Below are positions 19,628 to 29,104 of a stretch of DNA of 37,809 nt, one piece after another. The stretch lies in IMG/VR virus record IMGVR_UViG_3300032050_000364, positions 1 through 37,809 of that record; one strand, written 5' to 3'. This DNA is from a virus. The notes under the pieces were generated by a model that made no database searches, had not been told where the DNA came from, and was given only the letters and a program-made list of their open reading frames with translations. Within the stretch, counting starts at the first letter, position 1; every line of letters begins with the position of its first letter. The position numbers and the translations under genes were made by a program.

Positions 19628-20485
19628 ATGTCAGAAAACGTTAATGAATGTTCACCTATAACCATTTTCCCTATGGGTGTGGTATGTGTTGTGACTAATC
19701 CTAGTAAACCTAGAGCATCTAACGGTACCGCAACTTTAATTATAACAGGAGGGACACCACCATATAATATTGTGTGGGAAAATGGGAATAATACAGTTTC
19801 AATAGATAATCTGTCGGAAGGGTCTTATTCGGCAACAATAACTGATTATTATGGTGATTTTATTATTAATACAACTTGTGTTCTAACAACTCAGGGGACA
19901 ACTACTACCACAACAACATCAACAACAACATCTCAACCAACTTATGATTTTTGTATGGTTATTTCATATTACGATTATGTTGGTAAACAAGTTACTGAAG
20001 TTAACTTGCTAATTCACTTTAACCCTAATGGATTATATGACGGATACCCAACTTGGATTTCAGATGATATGTTATATTCTATAATATGGGATACAGTTGA
20101 CAACAGATGGGAATTGGTTGACACATTAACTAATTTAGTTGTTATAAATAATAACCCAGCATACCCACCATTAAGTGGTTGGAACATATTAGGTGTTGAT
20201 GGAAGTGTAACTGTTTACGAAGGTGAATGTCAAAATAATGATAATTTAACCATAAGTGCAAGTGTTAATTATAAAGGTTGTGATTACAGTTGTTTAAATT
20301 CTATCACAATTACTGGTGGCGGAGGGGTACCACCTTATCAATACTCCATAGATGGGGGGGTTACTTGGGTGAGTAGCCCAATATTCCAAGGAATATGTAA
20401 TGGGTTATATTCACCACAAATAAAGGATTCATTGGGTACTATCGTCGCTAGCAATAATATAACAGTTATAGGAATACCTTGCTAA
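19628..20485 (+). CDS. Fibre-like protein with SprB-type repeats and poly-Thr linker
   Basis: A 285-residue protein. Residues about 20-95 form an SprB-like unit (GGTPPYNIVWENGNNTVSI, then LSEGSYSATITD). Residues about 91-103 are a threonine run, TTTTTTSTTTS, likely a flexible or glycosylated linker. A middle domain, about residues 105-200, has aromatic strands (FCMVISYYDYVGKQ, YSIIWDTVDNRWELVD). A C-terminal SprB-like unit has GGGGVPPYQYSIDGGVTW and ends in a Cys. No catalytic motif is present. It starts after an A/T-rich spacer and ends 30 bases before the 811-aa fibre gene. It is likely an accessory fibre or tip protein. The repeats and linker are seen directly; the role is inferred. Confidence 0.65.
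   Translation: MSENVNECSPITIFPMGVVCVVTNPSKPRASNGTATLIITGGTPPYNIVWENGNNTVSIDNLSEGSYSATITDYYGDFIINTTCVLTTQGTTTTTTTSTTTSQPTYDFCMVISYYDYVGKQVTEVNLLIHFNPNGLYDGYPTWISDDMLYSIIWDTVDNRWELVDTLTNLVVINNNPAYPPLSGWNILGVDGSVTVYEGECQNNDNLTISASVNYKGCDYSCLNSITITGGGGVPPYQYSIDGGVTWVSSPIFQGICNGLYSPQIKDSLGTIVASNNITVIGIPC
19898..19933 (+). repeat. Poly-threonine linker coding repeat
   Basis: ACN codons, mostly ACA and ACT with two Ser interruptions, encode a Thr run between the SprB-like unit and the middle domain of the 285-aa protein. The same linker style recurs in the 811-aa gene and in the 695-aa minus-strand gene. Confidence 0.65.
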
Positions 20486-20515
20486 TTTTTAAAATAAGAT
20501 ATTTATAAATAAAAT

Positions 20516-22951
20516 ATGAGTTATATAATAAAAAATACATCAGCGTTAATTAATAGTAGGTTAACTGATACGGGAAGACAAAGGTTATCCGAAGGTAATT
20601 TTAATATTTCATATTTCCAAATTGGGGATAGTGAGGTGTCATATGATGTATTACCAAGTTCGTATAACCAATATAATACGATGATATTGGAACCAGCATT
20701 TAATGCTCAAAATTCAAGTGGAGTTCCTCAATCAAACAAACAAAATGTTAAATATCCTTACTACGTTGATGGTTTTACGGGTAATACTTATGGGATTCCT
20801 TATATGGATTCAGTAGTAAGTCCTGTATATAATAGGGCGGAGCCTAGAGGTTTTTTTACGGGAATTACGGTTAATGATTTTACATCTTGGAGTGCTTATA
20901 CTGATAATAGTCATACTATTAACTCTAATTATATAGTTGATATGACTACATTAAATGGGTCAAATATCATTGAAATTATTTATTCTGGTTGTAACCTAAA
21001 TATAGGTAGATTACCTCAAGTTGGTGATTTTATTACAATATATTATGATGGTATGGCTAAACAAGATTGTGGGTGTGGCACTGAAACTACCACAACAACC
21101 ACAACCACCACTATACCACCAACCACAACGACAACGACAACAATACCTTGTGAAACAACTACTACTACAACAACAGTGTTCCCAACACCGACCCCTGTAG
21201 AAGTACCTAATTGTGCGATGTCAATGTATAGCTGTTATCCAATATTAACATATAGGATTATTGATGTATGTCATAACCAAATCACATTAGATAGACCTAC
21301 ACCTGACTTTACTTATTTGTTGGGGAATTGTTATTCCCGAACTTTAATATACCCACCAGCAATGGTACCTTTTTATGATAGTGAAACTCCCTTACAACAT
21401 TTTGGAATTGATGTGATTGATTTTGAATCAGTTTGTAATACTGACCAATTAGATGTTAAGATATGGAATATGAATATTCCTTGGTCAGAAACTTTAGCTG
21501 GTATTAATAATTCGGTATATAAAGGATTTAGTGACTTTGGTTCGGTTGATTATATTGGAACTAAAGAATATTTGGGGTATCAATCAAGTTCAGGTCAGAC
21601 CGATACTGATTCGGTATATTTTTATAATTCATTTGATGAAAAGGTTGTGGTAACACCTGAAGAACAAAAGGCTATTGCTATTATTCATTACACTAATCAA
21701 ACTATTGATTTTGTTTATGGTGAAAAATTCGCATTAGAACCATTAGACCCGAATGTACCTGAAGATACTTTAGGACAAGCAAGAAATTTTAAAATGTGTT
21801 TACCTTGGTTAATGTGGCATAAAAACCCTGATTGTTGTCAAGGGCAATGTTTTTATGTGGACCCTCCAGGATTTGAGGAGTTTGATTTATTTCAAGTAGA
21901 ATATATTGAGTCTAAGAAAAACATTGATATGAATTTACCTGGTATTCGTTACTATCATCTTTGGGATACTAACCCTAATAGTAACGGATTACCTAATAGA
22001 ATTGGGAAAGTATTTCCTGACCACAAAATTGTGGTTATAGACGATGAGGAGATTATAGCTGCAATGTCGTATAAATCAAATAGAAACTGGACATTACCAG
22101 CACCTAAAACATCTTTAGTTACACCTAATACTTGTGGAAGTGAAAGTCAATCAACCCAAGGAGTTTTAACGGGTAATACTGAATATATGTATGTTACTTA
22201 TAGATTAAGTAATGATATGTCATTTACCAATTCATTACATTGCAATTATTACATTAAACAACAGGGTCCTAATCTAAATTGTAATGATATTTCATCACAA
22301 AATGTTGCGGTGAGATTCGGAGGTGAATTTGGGTGTTTAAATTACCAACCGTACAATCCATCTACAACAACTACCACAACAAGTGTCTATACAACAACTA
22401 CAACAACCATTTGTCCGACGAATTGTGATATTACAACAGGATATTTAGGAACCAAATTTGAAATAATTTGTCAAAAAGTAACTGGTGATGGAAGACCTGA
22501 CCCTACGGATTGGAAAATTATTGATTTCACCGATTTATTATCTGCAACCACAATTAATGGTCACATTACTCAAGATGGATTGACAGGTACAACATTTGTG
22601 ATTACTGATGATTTATATAACAATGCCCCCACTTATGATTTAAGTGATTATCTTGATTTAACAACACTTGGTGATACTGGTACCCAACTTAATTTTGGTG
22701 ATGAGTTTTATTTTTATGGAACACTTGAAACGGATATTCAAGCAACTATATATGAGATGAGGTACAAAATTAATTTAAGTCAAGCCGAATTCCAAGCAAG
22801 TTCAAACCCTGGATGGGTCAATGGTACAACATCTTACATAACTGAAGTTGGACTTTATAATTCTAAAAAAGAGCTTATGATTATATCAAAATTGCAATCA
22901 CCAACACCAAGACAAGGGATTCAGCAATTTGTTATAAAATTTGATTTTTAA
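20516..22951 (+). CDS. Large tail-fibre/collar-like protein with poly-Thr linkers
   Basis: An 811-residue protein. The N-terminal head has IINSRLTDTGRQRLSEGN-type text (NSRLTDTGRQRLSEGNFNIS), then YFQIGDSEVSYD, a pattern I associate with attachment domains of myovirus structural proteins. Two threonine-run linkers interrupt it: residues about 190-227, a long run ending PTPTP, and about 615-636. The intervening domain is Cys- and aromatic-rich (CCQGQCFYVDPPGFEEF) and contains a Trp-rich stretch (CLPWLMWHKNPDCC). The C-terminal domain (about 640-811) is beta-rich and ends LQSPTPRQGIQQFVIKFDF, typical of a virion beta-sandwich. The start codon is preceded by an A/T-rich palindrome (ATTTATAAAT, 20501-20510). 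It ends 4 bases before the RuvC-like gene. The structural role is inferred. Confidence 0.65.
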   Translation: MSYIIKNTSALINSRLTDTGRQRLSEGNFNISYFQIGDSEVSYDVLPSSYNQYNTMILEPAFNAQNSSGVPQSNKQNVKYPYYVDGFTGNTYGIPYMDSVVSPVYNRAEPRGFFTGITVNDFTSWSAYTDNSHTINSNYIVDMTTLNGSNIIEIIYSGCNLNIGRLPQVGDFITIYYDGMAKQDCGCGTETTTTTTTTTIPPTTTTTTTIPCETTTTTTTVFPTPTPVEVPNCAMSMYSCYPILTYRIIDVCHNQITLDRPTPDFTYLLGNCYSRTLIYPPAMVPFYDSETPLQHFGIDVIDFESVCNTDQLDVKIWNMNIPWSETLAGINNSVYKGFSDFGSVDYIGTKEYLGYQSSSGQTDTDSVYFYNSFDEKVVVTPEEQKAIAIIHYTNQTIDFVYGEKFALEPLDPNVPEDTLGQARNFKMCLPWLMWHKNPDCCQGQCFYVDPPGFEEFDLFQVEYIESKKNIDMNLPGIRYYHLWDTNPNSNGLPNRIGKVFPDHKIVVIDDEEIIAAMSYKSNRNWTLPAPKTSLVTPNTCGSESQSTQGVLTGNTEYMYVTYRLSNDMSFTNSLHCNYYIKQQGPNLNCNDISSQNVAVRFGGEFGCLNYQPYNPSTTTTTTSVYTTTTTTICPTNCDITTGYLGTKFEIICQKVTGDGRPDPTDWKIIDFTDLLSATTINGHITQDGLTGTTFVITDDLYNNAPTYDLSDYLDLTTLGDTGTQLNFGDEFYFYGTLETDIQATIYEMRYKINLSQAEFQASSNPGWVNGTTSYITEVGLYNSKKELMIISKLQSPTPRQGIQQFVIKFDF
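21086..21198 (+). repeat. Poly-Thr/PTP linker coding repeat (first)
   Basis: Dense ACN codons encode three threonine runs broken by I-P-P and I-P-C-E, then a short P-T-P-T-P. The codon mix is varied (ACC, ACA, ACT, ACG), so the Thr identity is conserved without a uniform DNA repeat. Confidence 0.7.
22363..22410 (+). repeat. Poly-Thr linker coding repeat (second)
   Basis: A shorter run of ACN codons, broken by S-V-Y, in the same 811-aa gene just before the C-terminal domain. Confidence 0.65.
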
Positions 22952-22955
22952 AATT

Positions 22956-23564
22956 ATGAGTAAAACCTTAAAAGAAAGCCCAAAAGTTTTGGGTTTAGAT
23001 ATCTCAACTCGTACCATAGGGTGGGCGTTATTTGATATAAAAAATCAAGAATTATTAGAATTGACTCACATATCGCCAAGACCAAAATCAAAAGATAATG
23101 GTGAGAATAGTAAAATAAAAGAACTATTATTAAAGGCCGAGATATTTAGAACCAAATTACTTGAATATAAAAATTTAGGTATCGTTAAAGTCATTATAGA
23201 AGAACCATTATTGAATTCAAACAATATTAATACGGTCCAAACCCTATTAAGATTTAATAGTTTTCTTTGTAAAGAAATATATGATATGTTAGGGATTGTA
23301 CCTGAGTTTATTTCTACGTATAATTCAAGAAAGTTTGCATTTCCTGAACTAGTCCAACAAAATGATAAAGGGAAATATGTTTTATTTGGTGGTTTACCAA
23401 AAGATATTGATAAGAAAATGATTATATGGGAAAAAGTTGCAAAACTTGAACCACAAATTCAATGGTTGTATACTAAGAACAATACCCTTAAAAAAGAAAA
23501 TTTTGACCAAACAGATGCCTATTGTTGTGTCCTTGGTTATATGAAACAACTTGAAGTTTGGTAA
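22956..23564 (+). CDS. RuvC-like Holliday-junction resolvase/RNase H-fold nuclease
   Basis: A 202-residue protein starting at ATG 22956 (MSKTLKESPKVLGLDISTRT). A TTG five codons upstream is less likely and overlaps the preceding gene. It has the RNase H-fold acidic set: D15 in LGLDIST; E82-E83 in KVIIEEP; and D184 with D187 in ENFDQTDAYC. This order and spacing match RuvC-type resolvases. In T4 the resolvase is the unrelated endonuclease VII, so this phage would use a different solution. It may trim branches before packaging. It is the last plus-strand gene of the structural block. It converges head to head with the 79-aa minus-strand gene with no intervening base (TAA ends 23564; the facing TAA occupies 23565-23567). 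Confidence 0.7.
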   Translation: MSKTLKESPKVLGLDISTRTIGWALFDIKNQELLELTHISPRPKSKDNGENSKIKELLLKAEIFRTKLLEYKNLGIVKVIIEEPLLNSNNINTVQTLLRFNSFLCKEIYDMLGIVPEFISTYNSRKFAFPELVQQNDKGKYVLFGGLPKDIDKKMIIWEKVAKLEPQIQWLYTKNNTLKKENFDQTDAYCCVLGYMKQLEVW

Positions 23565-23804
23565 TTATACACTTTCAGTAAACCATTCTGGACCTGATAA
23601 AATAGTAATCATTTCTGAGTTATTATACGGACCTTCCATATAACTTAAATCAATAAGAAATGTAGGGTCAGTTTCCGATTGCCATCTTATAAAAGTTTTA
23701 GTACCGTCAATACTAAATCCCAATTCAGAAATACTTCTTTCTAAAATTTGATTAAAATCAACTTTGCTAAGTTCTGATGTTAAAATAATTAAATACTTTC
23801 TCAT
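23565..23804 (-). CDS. Hypothetical 79-aa protein
   Basis: A small, mixed-charge protein ([20 protein letters not shown] at the N-terminus) with no recognised family. It is supported by an ATGA overlap with the end of the giant repeat gene (its ATG is at 23804-23802; that gene's TGA is at 23803-23801), implying translational coupling. It has no signal peptide, membrane segment or Cys motif. It may act with the giant protein, for example in assembly, but this is unproven. It is the last gene of the minus-strand cassette. Confidence 0.5.
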   Translation of the reverse strand: MRKYLIILTSELSKVDFNQILERSISELGFSIDGTKTFIRWQSETDPTFLIDLSYMEGPYNNSEMITILSGPEWFTESV

Positions 23805-26800
23805 AAACCAAATCTATCTTTTTCTGAATTAAAATTATTGGTGACCTCAGTAGAGCTTAATTCTCTGTTATATATTCTAATAATAGCGATATAACCTTGG
23901 AAATATTCTTGAGGCGAACCTGCTTGGAACCTACCAACCCGTAAACTAGAAACGTTTGTAACTGTCCCAAAAGGGTCCCCATTACTACCAACTGAAGTAC
24001 CGTTAAGATATAAATTACCACCACTTGGGCCGTGTGTTGCAACAACGTGAGCCCATGTATTTGCGGTTAATACTGTTGGTGATGATGTATAATTAATTGC
24101 CGAACCATCAGCAATAAAATTAATATTTCCCGATGTATTAATTCTCAATCTATAACCGTTATTACTATCTTTTGAAATTATATTAGGGCTATTAGTAAAC
24201 CCTGTTGGTCTAATAAACGCCTCAACAGTACAACCCGTTGATAATTGTATTGATGCGTTATTACCATCTAACCCATCATCACCAGCACCATCAAAAAGTA
24301 AACTACCATAAACTTGAGGTATATTTGGAAAATACGTAACACCCGAACTTAAGACGGTATCGTTATTATTTGTTGTTAAATCAAGTAAATTGGTACTCCC
24401 TGAATAAGAATTTTCATTACCCGCATCATACCATAAAACTAATCCTGACTGAGTTAGATTACAACTTGGACAACACCCCACGGCTGTTACAGACCCAGCA
24501 CCTGAACGGGATGGGGTAGTACTGGAACATACATATACAGGACTCTGAAAATTATTTATAATAATTGGTGATGTTGCGGCCTCATCACAACAAGGGGTAA
24601 ATGTAAATGTTGTATTCGCAGGAAATGAGTTTGACACCAATTCATACTGAAGACAACTACAAGTTGGTGTTGGTGTTGGTGTTCTTGTTGGAGTAACGGT
24701 TCTTGTAGGTGTATTTGTTGGTGTTCTTGTTGGAGTAAGAGTTCTTGTTGGTGTATTAGTAGGTGTTCTTGTTGGAGTAACGGTTCTTGTAGGTGTATTG
24801 GATGGTGTTCTTGTTGGAGTAACGGTTCTTGTAGGTGTGTTGGTAGGTGTGTTGGTAGGTGTATTTGTTGGTGTTACAGTATTAGTTGGGGTATTAGTTG
24901 AAGTTCTTGTAGGTGTATTTGTTGGTGTTCTTGTTGGAGTAACGGTTCTTGTAGGTGTATTTGTTGAGGTATTGGTTGGTGTAACGGTTCTTGTAGGTGT
25001 ATTTGTTGGTGTATTTGTTGAGGTATTGGTTGGTGTGTTAGTAGGTGTCCTTGTAGGTGTTACAGTATTAGTTGGGGTATTAGTTGAAGTTCTTGTAGGT
25101 GTGTTGGTTGGAGTATTTGTTGGAGTAACGGTTCTTGTAGGTGTATTTGTTGAGGTATTGGTTGGTGTAACGGTTCTTGTAGGTGTATTTGTTGAGGTAT
25201 TGGTTGGTGTGTTAGTAGGTGTCCTTGTAGGTGTTACAGTATTAGTAGGTGTCCTTGTAGGTGTTGCAGTATTAGTAGGTGTTTGAGTGTTACTTGGTGT
25301 TGGTGTAGGAGTTACATCATCAGTACAGATTATTAAAGTTGCGCTTGATAACGTACCAGCATCTACTACCGCAAAATCTTGGATATATAATGACCAAGTA
25401 CCATTTGAATTTGGTGGTTGTATTCCGTCAAATACAGTAAACTCAGGTGAGTTACCAGGAGCCACCAAAGGAGGTACTGGACAAGGGGCACTAAACGTCA
25501 TTGAGTTTTGTATTGTAGAGTTATTACCAAATGTACCTGAACTAAATCCATTCCAATCAGGCGTTGAGAAAGACGTTAATGTAACTGTTACATTAGTTGC
25601 GGTTGTAACACCACCTATTCTACCCGCAATTAATGAATAAGTTGAATTATCAGGTGCAACTAAAACCATCCCAACGTCCCCAACCGCATTGTGAGAATAA
25701 CCACTAAGTACAAATTTAACATCTGTAATTGGTGTAACTAAACCTGATACTGTAAAAGTTATAGGGTATACTGATGCGGTTGTATTATCGTTAATTATAA
25801 TATTTGTCTGATTTGAAGGGAATGAAAAACAGAATTGTGAAGGGGTTTCAGTTAATGTAGGTGTGTTTGTAGGTGTTGATGTTCTTGTAGGTGTATTTGT
25901 AGGTGTTGATGTCCTTGTAGGTGTGTTTGTTGATGTCCTTGTAGGTGTTGATGTCCTTGTAGGTGTGTTTGTTATAGTGTTAGTAGGTGTTTGGGTAGGT
26001 GTTTGGGTAGGAGTTGGTGTATTAGTTGGTGTTCTTGTTGGCGTCACCGTATTGGTCGGGGTGTTAGTTGAGGTTCTTGTCGGAGTGTTAGTTGGTGTAG
26101 ATGTTCTTGTAGGTGTATTAGTCGGAGTATTTGTATTAGTCGGAGTATTAGTCGGAGTATTAGTTGGTGTTGGTGTTGGAGTTGGTGTTGGACATATACC
26201 TCCAGAACAAAATCCACCTATAGTGAATTCTAATTTAGGACTACTAACAATAGGATTACTACCACAAACTCTAAATGAATCATTACCTGGATTTGTAACA
26301 CCTGTAACGGTAACATTTGAACAATCAACATAACTATATGTGATAAAACCCTCTATTGTTGTATCTAAAAAGTCAATACAATTACATGGGTATTGAGTTG
26401 GTGTTGGTGTTACAGTATTAGTTGAAGTGTTAGTTGGTGTCTGAGTATTTGTTTGAGTTGGTGTCTGAGTACTTGTTTGAGTTGGTGTTACAGTATTTGT
26501 AGGGGTATTAGTTGGTGTATTCGTTGCGGTTCTTGTAGGGGTATTAGTTGGTGTGGATGTTCTTGTAGGGGTATTCGTTGAGGTATTCGTAGGAGTGTTA
26601 GTAGGAGTGTTAGTAGGAGTGTTAGTAGGAGTAACGGTATTTGTTGGTGTATTCGTTGCGGTATTTGTTGGTGTATTTGTTGAGGTGTTAGTAGGTGTAA
26701 CAGTATTTGTTATCGTGTTTGTTGGCGTATTAGTTGGTGTATTTGTCGGTGTTATAGTGTTAGTAGGAGTATTAGTTGAGGTATTCGTTGGAGTATTAGT

Positions 26801-29053
26801 AGGTGTAACAGTTCTTGTTGGTGTGTTAGTCGGAGTTTGAGTTGAAGTAATAGTTGGAGTTACGGTATTTGTAGGAGTGTTTGTTGGTGTCTGAGTTAAT
26901 GTGTTCGTTGGTGTTAAAGTATTAGTCGGTGTATTGGTTGGAGTTTGTGTTATTGTACCTGTAGGTGTAATTGTGTTTGTAGGTGTGTTCGTAGGGGTTT
27001 GAGTAATAGTGTTGGTTGGTGTTAAAGTATTTGTAGGTGTATTTGTAGGGGTGATAGTAGATGTTACAGTATTTGTAGGTGTATTGGTTGGTGTTTGAGT
27101 TGATGTATTAGTAGGTGTTATAGTGTTAGTAGGTGTAACAGTTCTTGTTGGAGTATTAGTAGGTGTGTTAGTCGGAGTTTGAGTGGAAGTATTAGTTGGC
27201 GTTACAGTATTCGTTGGAGTATTTGTAGGTGTGTTGGTCGGAGTTTGGGTTGAAGTGTTTGTTGGGGTTACAGTATTAGTTGGAGTATTCGTTGGTGTGT
27301 TAGTTGCAGTTCTTGTTGGTGTAACGGTATTCGTTGGAGTATTTGTTGATGTGTTCGTAGGTGTTTGAGTTGATGTGTTTGTTGGGGTAATAGTATTTGT
27401 CGGCGTATTAGTTGGTGTATTTGTTGATGTGTTTGTAGGTGTATTTGTTGGAGTACCTGTGTTAGTGGACGTATTAGTCGGAGTTTGTGTTGAAGTTATT
27501 GTCGGTGTAACAGTATTTGTAGGTGTATTTGTTGGAGTTTGAGTTGAAGTATTAGTTGGTGTGACAGTATTCGTAGGTGTATTAGTTGGTGTTTGAGTGG
27601 GGGTCTCAGTATTAGTTGGGGTTATCGTGTTAGTTGGCGTTTGAGTAGGTGTTTCAGTATTAGTTGGGGTTATGGTATTAGTTGGCGTTTGAGTAGGTGT
27701 CTCTGTGTTTGTTGGTGTGATTGTGTTTGTCGGTGTGACTGTGTTAGTTGGTGTTTGAGTAGGTGTTTCAGTGTTAGTTGGAGTAATAGTGTTAGTTGGG
27801 GTAATAGTGTTAGTTGGTGTTATTGTGTTCGTAGGGGTGTTCGTGGGAGTTTCAGTGTTAGTTGGTGTTATTGTGTTCGTAGGGGTGTTCGTAGGGGTCT
27901 CAGTATTGGTTGGTGTTATTGTGTTCGTAGGGGTGTTCGTAGGGGTCTCAGTATTGGTTGGTGTTATTGTGTTAGTCGGCGTTTGAGTAGGGGTCTCAGT
28001 ATTGGTTGGGGTTATCGTGTTAGTTGGGGTAGGTGTAGGAGTTTCAGTGTTAGTTGGTGTTATTGTATTTGTTGGGGTGTTCGTAGGGGTCTCAGTATTG
28101 GTTGGTGTTAATGTGTTCGTTGGAGTGTTCGTTGGAGTTTCAGTATTAGTTGGGGTAATGGTATTAGTTGGGGTATTAGTAGGTGTTTCAGTCGGAGTTG
28201 GGGTAATGGTATTAGTTGGCGTTTGAGTAGGTGTTTCAGTATTAGTTGGAGTTATTGTATTAGTTGGTGTAATTGTGTTAGTCGGTGTTTGAGTAGGAGT
28301 CTCAGTATTAGTAGGTGTTAATGTATTCGTAGGTGTGTTCGTAGGGGTCTCAGTATTGGTTGGTGTTATTGTGTTAGTCGGTGTTTGAGTAGGAGTTTCA
28401 GTAGGTGTATTCGTCGGAGTTTCAGTAGGTGTGTTCGTTGGTGTTTCAGTAGGTGTATTTGTTGCAGTTTTTGTTGGTGTGTTCGTCGGAGTTTCAGTTG
28501 GTGTGTTAGTTGGTGTTTCAGTTGGAGTGTTAGTTGGCGTCTCAGTTGGAGTGTTAGTAGGGGTCTCAGTTGGTGTATTTGTTGCAGTTTTTGTTGGGGT
28601 GTTAGTAGGTGTTTCAGTTGGGGTGTTAGTAGGTGTTTCAGTTGGGGTGTTAGTAGGTGTTTCAGTTGGGGTGTTAGTAGGTGTTTCAGTTGGGGTGTTA
28701 GTTGGAGTTTCAGTTGGGGTGTTAGTTGGAGTTTCAGTTGGGGTGTTAGTTGGTGTTGGAGTTGAAGTTGGAGTCGGTGTTGGAGTCGGTGTTGGAGTTG
28801 GGGTTGGGGTTGGGGTCGTAATTAGTGATATACAATAAACAATTTCAAATCGTTCACAACCATCATTTGTTATAATTTTAATACCAACTGCAGGTGCGCT
28901 ATCAAATTGACTGGGTAATAAAAATGTTGTACTTGGAGGTACTAAAGTATTAATTGTTGCAATTAGAACACATTGATTACCAAATACGTCACAAACGTAA
29001 ATCTGATATGGGTTTGGTAAACCTGATATGTTACTTATTTCAATTGAAGTCAT
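23801..29053 (-). CDS. Giant mucin-like Pro/Thr-repeat protein with P-domain-like and LamG-like modules
   Basis: A 1750-residue protein; about 65% of it is PT-repeat. Layout: N-terminal beta domain (residues 1-79), paralogous to the 71-aa protein upstream; repeat block 1 (about 80-885); a Cys-containing insert (about 886-953, PCNCIDF...CSGGICP); block 2 (about 954-1064); a P-domain-like beta-sandwich (about 1065-1245, ending [10 protein letters not shown] and [13 protein letters not shown]); block 3 (about 1246-1463); a Cys-rich module (about 1464-1535); and a LamG/concanavalin-like domain (about 1536-1750, [38 protein letters not shown]). PT blocks suggest an extended, possibly O-glycosylated stalk, and LamG and P-like folds often bind glycans. 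No signal peptide is visible. A long phage adhesin or surface fibre is the best inference. Confidence 0.75.
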   Translation of the reverse strand: MTSIEISNISGLPNPYQIYVCDVFGNQCVLIATINTLVPPSTTFLLPSQFDSAPAVGIKIITNDGCERFEIVYCISLITTPTPTPTPTPTPTPTPTSTPTPTNTPTETPTNTPTETPTNTPTETPTNTPTETPTNTPTETPTNTPTETPTNTPTKTATNTPTETPTNTPTETPTNTPTETPTNTPTETPTNTPTKTATNTPTETPTNTPTETPTNTPTETPTQTPTNTITPTNTETPTNTPTNTLTPTNTETPTQTPTNTITPTNTITPTNTETPTQTPTNTITPTPTETPTNTPTNTITPTNTETPTNTPTNTLTPTNTETPTNTPTNTITPTNTETPTPTPTNTITPTNTETPTQTPTNTITPTNTETPTNTPTNTITPTNTETPTNTPTNTITPTNTETPTNTPTNTITPTNTITPTNTITPTNTETPTQTPTNTVTPTNTITPTNTETPTQTPTNTITPTNTETPTQTPTNTITPTNTETPTQTPTNTPTNTVTPTNTSTQTPTNTPTNTVTPTITSTQTPTNTSTNTGTPTNTPTNTSTNTPTNTPTNTITPTNTSTQTPTNTSTNTPTNTVTPTRTATNTPTNTPTNTVTPTNTSTQTPTNTPTNTPTNTVTPTNTSTQTPTNTPTNTPTRTVTPTNTITPTNTSTQTPTNTPTNTVTSTITPTNTPTNTLTPTNTITQTPTNTPTNTITPTGTITQTPTNTPTNTLTPTNTLTQTPTNTPTNTVTPTITSTQTPTNTPTRTVTPTNTPTNTSTNTPTNTITPTNTPTNTPTNTITNTVTPTNTSTNTPTNTATNTPTNTVTPTNTPTNTPTNTPTNTSTNTPTRTSTPTNTPTRTATNTPTNTPTNTVTPTQTSTQTPTQTNTQTPTNTSTNTVTPTPTQYPCNCIDFLDTTIEGFITYSYVDCSNVTVTGVTNPGNDSFRVCGSNPIVSSPKLEFTIGGFCSGGICPTPTPTPTPTNTPTNTPTNTNTPTNTPTRTSTPTNTPTRTSTNTPTNTVTPTRTPTNTPTPTQTPTQTPTNTITNTPTRTSTPTRTSTNTPTRTSTPTNTPTRTSTPTNTPTLTETPSQFCFSFPSNQTNIIINDNTTASVYPITFTVSGLVTPITDVKFVLSGYSHNAVGDVGMVLVAPDNSTYSLIAGRIGGVTTATNVTVTLTSFSTPDWNGFSSGTFGNNSTIQNSMTFSAPCPVPPLVAPGNSPEFTVFDGIQPPNSNGTWSLYIQDFAVVDAGTLSSATLIICTDDVTPTPTPSNTQTPTNTATPTRTPTNTVTPTRTPTNTPTNTSTNTPTRTVTPTNTSTNTPTRTVTPTNTPTNTPTRTSTNTPTNTVTPTRTPTNTPTNTSTNTPTNTPTRTVTPTNTSTNTPTRTVTPTRTPTNTPTRTSTNTPTNTVTPTNTPTNTPTNTPTRTVTPTRTPSNTPTRTVTPTRTPTNTPTRTLTPTRTPTNTPTRTVTPTRTPTPTPTCSCLQYELVSNSFPANTTFTFTPCCDEAATSPIIINNFQSPVYVCSSTTPSRSGAGSVTAVGCCPSCNLTQSGLVLWYDAGNENSYSGSTNLLDLTTNNNDTVLSSGVTYFPNIPQVYGSLLFDGAGDDGLDGNNASIQLSTGCTVEAFIRPTGFTNSPNIISKDSNNGYRLRINTSGNINFIADGSAINYTSSPTVLTANTWAHVVATHGPSGGNLYLNGTSVGSNGDPFGTVTNVSSLRVGRFQAGSPQEYFQGYIAIIRIYNRELSSTEVTNNFNSEKDRFGL
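24663..25300 (-). repeat. Pro/Thr-repeat block 3 (coding)
   Basis: A PT array of about 215 residues, rich in Arg ([10 protein letters not shown]), linking the P-domain-like module to the C-terminal Cys-rich and LamG-like domains. It is the most basic of the three arrays. Confidence 0.85.
25860..26193 (-). repeat. Pro/Thr-repeat block 2 (coding)
   Basis: A shorter PT array, about 111 residues. It has frequent Arg in place of Asn or Glu ([10 protein letters not shown]). It joins the Cys-containing insert to the P-domain-like module. Confidence 0.85.
26398..28815 (-). repeat. Pro/Thr-repeat block 1 (coding, about 2.4 kb)
   Basis: The minus strand encodes T-P-T-N/E/Q-type units; on the plus strand the DNA appears as G/T-rich units such as GTTGGTGT. 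Sub-arrays are visible: T-P-T-E-T-P-T-N near the N-terminal end, [11 protein letters not shown] in the middle, and [13 protein letters not shown] further on. Units are multiples of 3 bases, so copy-number changes keep frame. Confidence 0.9.
28794..28815 (+). other. Potential G-quadruplex in the repeat gene's template strand
   Basis: The plus strand has GGGG at 28800-28803, 28806-28809 and 28812-28815, spaced by TT, with a GG at 28794-28795. This could form a four-tier or mixed G-quadruplex. It lies in the template strand at the start of PT block 1, just after the N-terminal domain coding. It may be a by-product of Pro/Thr codons. Confidence 0.4.
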
Positions 29054-29104
29054 TATATTACATAAATATTTAATTCACTTTTTTATATCTGAATAAAACT
29101 AAGT

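Noticed and set aside
20504-20511. TATAAATA matching the T4 late promoter -10 box
   Set aside because: It ends only 4 bases before the start codon, so no normal leader fits; A/T-rich start regions produce such matches by chance.
22941-22955. TTG start for the RuvC-like gene
   Set aside because: It overlaps the end of the fibre gene, and ATG 22956 fits the RuvC N-terminus well.
28800-28815. TTGGGG runs resembling ciliate telomere repeats
   Set aside because: Only three units are present, in the middle of a coding repeat; they are explained by Pro/Thr codons on the minus strand.
24663-28815. CRISPR array
   Set aside because: The repeats are short, contiguous and coding, with no unique spacers of regular length and no cas genes.
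24798-28838. Long plus-strand frames of V-G-V-L/F repeats across the PT blocks
   Set aside because: They are antisense shadows of the Pro/Thr codons (GTTGGTGT units); they lack domains and proper gene context, whereas the minus-strand frame runs through with folded domains on both sides.
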